DNA of 64,000 nucleotides, taken from contig NZ_CP043626.1 of assembly GCF_008807415.1 (NCBI RefSeq), positions 6,816,509 through 6,880,508 on the forward strand, in the 5' to 3' direction. Every line of letters starts with the position of its first letter. The first letter of the stretch is position 1. The notes under the pieces are model-generated. The model searched no databases. It saw only the letters and a list, made by a program, of their open reading frames with translations, and had not been told where the DNA came from. This stretch comes from Pseudomonas denitrificans (nom. rej.) (lineage in GTDB: Bacteria; Pseudomonadota; Gammaproteobacteria; Pseudomonadales; Pseudomonadaceae). Positions 58,172 to 64,000 of the stretch are shown piece after piece. The position numbers and the translations under genes are program-made.

Positions 58172-58977
58172 TTACGAGCGGATTAGCGGGCGCGGCCGCA
58201 GGAAATCGCTGGGCGGCCGGCCGAACTGGCGGCTGAACATGGCGCTGAAGGCGCTGGGCGTGCTGTAGCCCACTTCCAGCGCCACGCTCAGCACGCTTTC
58301 GCCCAGGGCCAGGCGCTCCAGTGCGGCCAGAAGCCGTGCCTGTTGCCGCCATTGGCCGAAGGTCAGCCCGGTTTCGCCGAAGAACCAGCGTTGTACCGTC
58401 TTGCTGTCGACATTCAGCCGGGCGGCCCAGTCGGTAAGGCTGGCGCTGTCGCCGGGCTGGGCCCGGATGGCCTGGCACAATGCGCGCAGGCGCGGATGGG
58501 CGGGCAGCGGCAGGTGTAGCGGCAGCATCGGGTCTTCACGCAGTTCATCGAGCATCAGGCCCAGCACGCGGCGTCGCGCGAGTCCGGGGTGACCTCGCCA
58601 CTGATCGACAGCGCCGCCAGGATCAGTTCCCTCAGCAGCGGCGAGACCGCCAGCACGCAGCAGTCCGCTGGCAGGTGCGGCGCGCTGCCCGGCTCCACAT
58701 AAAGAGTACGCACCTGCACGTCGCCGACCATGCGCGTCCAGTGTTCCACGCCGCCGGGTATCCACAGGCCGCGGTTGTCCGGCACCACCCACTGGCCACT
58801 GGCGCTGCCCACCACCAGCACGCCGCGCACGGCGTAGAGCAGTTGCGCGCGGTGATGGCTGTGCGCAGGCACCTGATGTCCATCGGGGAAGTCCAGGGCG
58901 ACGGCCGCCACCGGGCTGGCGGCCCGTTCGTCGCCGTGGTTTTCCAGCGGTTGGGCTGAAATGTCCTTTTTTCGCAT
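58172..58977 (-). CDS. Cupin-type AraC-family regulator, one apparent frameshift
   Basis: The N-terminal half (ATG at 58977, MRKKDISAQPLENHG) is a cupin sensor (HSHHRAQLLYAVRGVLVV, WIPGGVEHWTRM). The C-terminal half in another frame has two helix-turn-helix motifs (LTDWAARLNVDSKTVQRWFFGETGLTFGQWRQ and SVLSVALEVGYSTPSAFSAMFSRQFGRPPSDFL). The frames meet near 58570; adding one base gives about 268 residues. Target genes are unknown; it is divergent from the DUF815 ATPase gene. Confidence 0.82.
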
Positions 58978-59061
58978 CTGGATGCCTGTTTGTCGTTAGA
59001 CGACCACTTTCCGCCATCGTTAGGCTGCTGAACAGTCCCCATCTGCATCGATGATCCCGCC

Positions 59062-59923
59062 ATGACCGACATGTCCGTTATCGCCGAACAACTGGCCCGT
59101 ATCGCCCGGTTGCTCGAACAATCCCTGCCCGCGCGCCCCGAGCTGGCGCTGCAGGAGGGCGCCATCGCTCACCTCTGGGAATACCGCCAGGGCCAGCCGC
59201 GCCTGACGCCGGTGATCGAGCCGGCGCTGATCGGCTTCGACGACCTGCGCAACGTCGACCGGCAAAAGGCGCTGATCGAGCAGAACACCCGTCAGTTCGT
59301 CTCTGGCCGCCCGGCGAACAACGTGCTGCTGACCGGCGCGCGCGGCACCGGCAAGAGTTCGCTGGTGAAGGCCTGCCTGCATGCCTTCCATGCCGAAGGG
59401 TTGCGTCTGATCGAAGTCGACAAGGAGCACCTGGCCGACCTGCCGCAGATCATCGACCTGCTGCGCCACGCCGGGAGCGCTTCATCCTGTTCTGCGACGA
59501 CCTGTCCTTCGAGGACGGCGAGACCGGCTACAAGGGTCTGAAGACCGTGCTCGACGGTTCGGTGGCGGGGCAGTCCGGCAACGTGCTGATCTACGCGACG
59601 TCCAACCGCCGCCACCTGCTGGCCGAGCGCGCCGAGGACAACCTGTCGTTCCAGCGCAGCGAGAGTGGCGAGTTGCACCCTGGCGAGGCGGTGGAAGAGA
59701 AAATCTCGCTCTCCGAGCGATTCGGCCTGTGGATATCTTTCTACGCCTTCAGCCAGGAGCAGTAACTGGAGGCAGTCGCCCGCTGGCTCGAGTCCACGGT
59801 CTGGGCGGCTTGCGGCAGGAAGAGTGGGAGCAGGCGGCGATCCGCTGGGCCACCCATCGCGGGTCGCGGTCCGGGCGGATCGCCGCGCAGTTCGCCCGGG
59901 ATTACGCCGGGCGTCAGCTCTAG
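59062..59923 (+). CDS. DUF815 AAA ATPase, several apparent sequence errors
   Basis: The ATG at 59062 begins a DUF815 protein with VDRQKALIEQNTRQFVSGRPANNVLLTGARGTGKSSLVKA (Walker A GARGTGKSS). The frame changes near 59473 and continues with FILFCDDLSFEDGETGYKGLKTVLDG and IYATSNRRHL. A TAA at about 59764 stands where TAC is expected, and another shift follows near 59798 before EEWEQAAIRWATHRGSRSGR. Together the pieces cover the full family length of about 285 residues. The role of DUF815 ATPases is not established. Confidence 0.78.
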
Positions 59924-59927
59924 GAAA

Positions 59928-61977
59928 TCAGAAAGCCACTTTCACCCCCGCCTGGATACCGCGCCCGCCGGCCGGCACGCTGTCGCGCAGGATGGAGCTG
60001 GCGTAGCGCACGGTCTGGTTGGTCAGGTTCTCGCCCTTGACGAAGGCCAGCCAGCGGCTGTCGCCCAGGTCGAAGCGGTAGCCGACGCTGGCGCCGAGGG
60101 TGGTGTAGCCGTCGGTGCGCAGCTCGTTCTCCGGAACGCGGTTCTGGTCGGCGGCGTATTCCACGCCGACCCGTGCCGCCTGCCATTGCTGCAGTTCCCA
60201 CAGCAGCGCGCTGTTCAGGCGCAGCGGGGCGATGCGTGGCAGGGCTTCGCCGGTGTCCTTGTTCTTGGCGCGGGTGTAGTCGCGGAAAGCTCCAGGTCGA
60301 AGCGGCCGTAGGGGCTGTCCAGCAGGTGGATGCGGTCCTGCGCCTCGACGCCGTAGAAGTCCGCTTTCACGCCGCTGTAGAGGTACTCGGGCAGTGCCTC
60401 GTCGTCGCCGGCATCCCACCACTGCGCCTTCCTCGTCGCGGTAGCGCCCGCTGGCCAGCAGGCCGATGTAGTTGGAGAAGCGGCTGTAGAACACGCCGAC
60501 GCTGCCCTTGTGGCGGCCGTTGTCGAAGCGCAGGGCGAGGTCGGTGGAAACGGCCTTTTCCTTGCTCGCGTCGGCGTCGCCCACTTCGAAGGTGCCGGTG
60601 GCGGCGTGGGCGCCGTTGGCGTACAGCTCGTAGAAGGTCGGTGCGCGTTCGGTGTAGGCCAGGGTGCCGCCAGCGACCAGATCGGCGTCAGCTTGTAGAC
60701 GGCACCGGTGGACAGGCTGCCGGCGGTGAAACTGCGCGAGCCGTCGTTCTCGGCGAAGCGCTCGTTGTCCTTGGCGTTGGGCTCGATGCGCGTGTGCTCG
60801 ACGCGGCCGCCAGGTTCAGCGCCAGGCGCTCGCTGGCCTGCCAGTTCTCGAGGAAGAACAGCGCGGCGCTGTCGGTCTCTGTGTGCGGCACGAAGGCTTC
60901 TTCCCCCAGCGCGGAGAAGCGGCTGTTGGCGACCTGCGCGCCGACCACGCCATCCAGCGGGCCGATGGGCTTGTGCCGCGCCTCGATGCGAGCCTCGTAG
61001 CCATCGTTCTTGAAGGTGGTGCGGTCTCGCCGTCCTCGATTTCCTTGTGCTGGTACTCGGTGTAGGCGGCGTCCAGCTTCACCGAGCTGAAAGGACCGTC
61101 GAGGTCGCGGATTTCCGAGGCGAAGGCGTAGCGGTCCTGCTGCATCTTCAGGCGCACGTCGTCTTCGGCGGGCGAGCCGTAGTTGCTGTCGTAGCCGCTG
61201 TAGGACCAGGCCGGCATAGCCGTGATCCCAGTGGTAGCTGCCGCCGATGGCGCCGCTGTCCTGGCGCCCGTCGCTGTTGTTCACGCGGTGCTTCGCGTCA
61301 TCGCCATCGATCTGGCGTTGACGTGCCGAATGGGCGTAGCCGGGGATGCGCAGGTCATTGAACTCGCGGGAGCCGGCGTCCAGGTGCAGGGCGAAGTTGC
61401 CGTCGCCGGCTTAGCGCGCCGGCGGCGCTGCGGGTGGTGTCCGAGCCGCCGTAGCGCAGCTCGCCCTGGCCGTGGATGCCGTCCACCGGTTCGCTGGGGA
61501 TGCGGTTGTCGAAGCTGTTGACCACGCCGCCGATGGCATTGCCGCCGTAGAGCAGGGCGGCTGGGCCGCGCACCACTTCGATGCGCTCGACCACGTTGGG
61601 GTCTTCCGGCACGGGGCGTGGTCGTAGGACAGCGACGAGGCGTCCAGCGCGCCCACGCCATTGCGCAGCAGGCGGATGCGGTCGCCGTCCATGCCGCGGA
61701 TCACCGGGCGGCTGGCGCCGGGGCCGAACCAGGTGGAGGACACGCCCGGCGTGCCATTGAGGGTTTCACCCAGGCTGCCTTTCTGCCGCAGGGTCAGCTC
61801 GTCGCCCCGCAGGACGCTGCTGGGGGCGGCTGGGGAGGCATCACCCAGCGGGTTGGCGGTGATCACCTGGGGCTCCAGTTCGGTGGGGGCGGCATCGGCC
61901 AGCGAGGGGGCGCCGGCGCACAGGGCGAGGCCCAGCGGTGCTAGACGCCAGCGCGGACGGGGAAGGGATGGGGGCAT
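59928..61977 (-). CDS. TonB-dependent receptor, ZnuD-like, multiple apparent frameshifts
   Basis: The pieces assemble into one outer membrane receptor of about 685 residues, probably for zinc uptake. A signal peptide starts at ATG 61977 (ALCAGAPSLADA). The plug domain has LRQKGSLGETLNGTPGVSSTWFGPGASRPVIRGMDGDRIRLL, then ERIEVVRGPAALLYGGNAIGGVVN. Barrel segments include EEAFVPHTETDS and APTFYELYANGAHAATGTFEVGD, close to ZnuD family members. The C-terminus ends in KVAF. Frame changes are needed near 61617, 61415, 61215, 61020, 60812, 60675, 60430 and 60290. The Zur box upstream supports zinc regulation. The PAO1 counterpart is PA0781. Confidence 0.82.
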
Positions 61978-62073
61978 GACGAACTCCTGGTTTTTTCTCT
62001 GGCAAAGCGAACCCCTCCCTCGTGGTCAGGGATGCGCCAGGCGGCGGAGGAGGGGAAATGGGAATGTGTTATT

Positions 62074-62088
62074 TGTTATAACATAACA
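62074..62088. promoter_or_regulatory. Zur box upstream of the ZnuD-like receptor gene
   Basis: TGTTATAACATAACA is an inverted repeat TGTTAT-N3-ATAACA, the core of the Zur consensus TGTTATANTATAACA. An overlapping second pair (TGTTAT-N5-ATAACA) starts at 62068. It lies 97 bp before the receptor ATG in the region shared with pruR. Zur bound to zinc would repress here, so the receptor is expected to be induced by zinc shortage. Confidence 0.72.
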
Positions 62089-62226
62089 TATCTGTCGGTT
62101 AGCAAGATTTTCCGGCTTAGATGCTTTAGTGCTTGCGAGCCCCTGGAGTTGCGCCCGGTTGCACCTGTGCGCTGGGCAGGCCCGGTCGAATCCGTACCAT
62201 GCTCAAAATTTGATCAGTCCAGCGCC

Positions 62227-62973
62227 ATGTTCGATACCCGCCTCGCCACGCTGTCCGACCAGACCGACCAGCACGCCCATGGCCATCACCAGTTGGTGTT
62301 GGCCCTGAGCGGCCGCGCGGAATTCGAGATCGGCGGCGCCGGTGGCGAGGTCTGCGGATGCGCGCCTGCCTGGTGCCGGGCGATGTCGCCCACGAGTTCG
62401 CCGGGCTCGGCGACAACCGCATGCTGATCCTCGATCTGAACGAGGCCGGCACCGGCGAGCAGGATCGCGAGCTGCTGGCGCGGTTGTTCGAGTGCCGCGC
62501 TACCCGACCCTGGATGCGGACTTCCAGCACCTGCTCAGCTACGCCGCGCGGAGATCGCCCGCTACGGCGATGACCCATTGCTCGCCCGTGCCCTGGGCGG
62601 CGTGCTGCTGCGCGCGCTGCACCTGCGCCTGTTCGGCGAAGACCGTGCGCCGCGCAGCGGGCCGCTGGACCTGGAGCGGCTGGACGGCTATATCGGCGAT
62701 CACCTGTCCCGGCGCATCACCGTGGCTGAACTGGCCCAGGTCGCCTGCCTGAGCCCCAGTCACTTCCATGCGCAGTTCAAGGATCGCGTCGGCCTCACGC
62801 CGCACCAGTACCTGCTGCGCCAGCGGCTCGACCGCGCCGCGCGCGCCTGCTGCGGGAAACCGACCTGCCGTTGGTCGGCGTGGCCGGCGAATGCGGCTTC
62901 TCCAGCCAGAGCGCGCTGACCACCGCGATGCGCGATACCTCGGCTTGACCCGGGCAGCCTGCGCCGCTGCTGA
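62227..62973 (+). CDS. pruR: AraC-family proline utilisation regulator PruR, multiple apparent frameshifts
   Basis: From ATG 62227 the reading (MFDTRLATLSDQTDQHAHGHHQLVLALSGRAEFEIGG, a cupin sensor) passes through at least five frame changes (near 62350, 62505, 62555, 62850 and 62940). The C-terminal part has LSRRITVAELAQVACLSPSHFHAQFKDRVGLTPHQYLLRQRLD and VGECGFSSQSALTTAMR-type helix-turn-helix segments. The total fits about 249 residues. Between the ZnuD-like gene and putP, this is the position of PA0780 (PruR), activator of putA and putP. The start and end coordinates are approximate. Confidence 0.75.
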
Positions 62974-63754
62974 ATCCGCTAGCCTGCGCGTCCTGGATTG
63001 CTGATCGAACGGTCAGCTGCCGACCTTTGGGTGCTGGAGTCTTTTGCAAGAACTCCAGAGCTTTCAGCAAGAAATTCGTTGGTGCAACCCATAGAGTCCG
63101 CCCACCGCGTTGCTGGTGCTCCAAGGTGCAACCCGGTCAAGCCAAGAACAACAGCCAGCTCGATACGCGGGAGGGGCAGCATGCCCATCACCGTTTTGTC
63201 TTTGCCTGTAGCGCGCCTGCACCTGGCTGCGCCACTCCCTCCACGGCCCGGTCCGCAGCGCCCGCCCGTGGTCCTGCGCCGTCCGCCCTCGGACCAGCGG
63301 CGCCATTCGCTTCGATGCTTTCTGTACAATCCGCGCCCTCGCGCACCGGCTACCCCCTGCCGCACTCCATGCGCGCGTGAACCCAGTTTCGAATCGCTCC
63401 CGGCAAGCAGTGCTGCCCGTCCACGGGACGGCGCGCCAGGTATTGCCGCAGTGCTGCGCCCGTTCCGGCGCCTGATGGATCACCGGGCCCAGCCGGGAAA
63501 CGGCCCGCACCTCGCTTACCGGCGAAGGCGGGACGGAGGTCGCCGTGGTGAGACGGTGGCTGCAGGAAGACGCCAGCAAGGACGAGGGCGTGCCTGCGTC
63601 GGGATGCGTAGCGGTTCGGTGCCGGTTTGGTGCCACGCGCAACCCGGTTTGCCTGTGAGCAAGCGCTAACCGGTCGGCGTCAACCACGCCGGGCTGCCAG
63701 TCAAGGGGCGCGATACCCCGCGGTCCGGATAAAAACAAGCTGTAGGGGAGTCCC
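62974..63754. other. Region without a recognisable gene
   Basis: No frame on either strand shows a known family, and codon-position composition looks random. PutA is not here. A possible -10 (TACAAT) is near 63328. The sequence may be intergenic, degraded, or too error-rich to read; it lies in the low-quality right end. Confidence 0.5.
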
Positions 63755-64000
63755 ATGAGCGTCAACACGCAACACTGATCACCTTCGTGATCTACATCGC
63801 GGCCATGGTTCTGATCGGCCTGGCTGCCTATCGTTCGACCAACAACTTCTCCGACTACATCCTCGGTGGCCGCAGCCTCGGCAGCTTCGTCACCGGCGCT
63901 GTCGCCGGTGCCTCGGACATGAGCGGCTGGCTGCTGATGGGTCTGCCGGGCGCCATCTACCTGTCGGGCATCTCGGAAAGCTGGATCGCCATTGGCCTGA
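63755..64000 (+). CDS. putP: Sodium/proline symporter, start only, one apparent frameshift
   Basis: The ATG at 63755 follows GGGGAG. The first codons read MSVNT and then hit TGA; one missing base near 63770 joins them to TLITFVIYIAAMVLIGLAAYRSTNNFSDYILGGRSLGSFVTGAVAGASDMSGWLLMGLPGAIYLSG, the first two helices of PutP with the sodium-site ASDMSGWL segment. The gene continues beyond the window. It imports proline with sodium and is expected to be under PruR control. Confidence 0.9.

Noticed and set aside
62998-63669. Plus-strand frame of 223 codons before putP
   Set aside because: Arg- and Pro-rich with no recognisable family, no ribosome binding site, and it lies in the error-rich end.

Overview
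The window is chromosomal DNA of a Pseudomonas from or near the P. aeruginosa lineage. It is GC-rich throughout. From about 20.2 kb to the right end the gene order follows the P. aeruginosa PAO1 block PA0743-PA0783 as I remember it: a valine-type acyl-CoA cluster, ung, tctABC/opdH/tctDE, an HDOD protein, ygfZ, sdhE, nadB, algU-mucABCD, lepA, lepB, rnc, era, recO, pdxJ, a chagasin-type inhibitor, an AsrA-type Lon protease, a TonB receptor, pruR and putP. Differences from that block include cmoA/cmoB after pdxJ, a lone periplasmic binding protein, and no putA or mmsA-type aldehyde dehydrogenase at the expected places.

Layout. (1) 1-18.5 kb: a LapA-type biofilm adhesin system. A giant adhesin gene on the minus strand runs off the left edge (4402 codons visible). 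It is divergent from a type I secretion operon of TolC-like outer membrane protein, ABC transporter and membrane-fusion protein. The adhesin has an N-terminal retention module with a TAAG motif (LapG-type cleavage site), about 30 domains of roughly 100 residues, a PA14-like domain, an RTX nonapeptide and a von Willebrand A domain. The shared promoter region holds a near-consensus FleQ box. (2) 18.5-28.6 kb: palindromic intergenic repeats, an NmrA-type reductase, an ion channel, four genes for isobutyryl-CoA (valine) breakdown including the DspI orthologue, an AraC regulator, a solo binding protein, a membrane protein and ung. (3) 28.6-35.4 kb: tripartite tricarboxylate transport with its porin and two-component regulator. 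(4) 35.4-50.8 kb: housekeeping genes and the AlgU envelope-stress operon, with mucA intact (non-mucoid genotype at this locus). (5) 50.8-64 kb: tRNA wobble modification genes, lipoproteins, AsrA, regulators, a ZnuD-like receptor with a Zur box, pruR and the start of putP.

Sequence quality changes along the window. I found no broken gene before about 51 kb. After that nearly every gene of normal length is interrupted by apparent single-base deletions, and their density rises toward the right end. This reads as undercalled bases near a contig end rather than gene decay. Coordinates after 51 kb should therefore be treated as full gene spans with uncertain reading frames.

Of the less routine content, the best supported items are the domain architecture and promoter region of the adhesin system, two families of palindromic repeats (one inserted twice inside the valine gene cluster), the Zur box, and an 11-bp periodic CTTTC motif between opdH and tctD. 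I did not find clear evidence for a wholly new kind of system.
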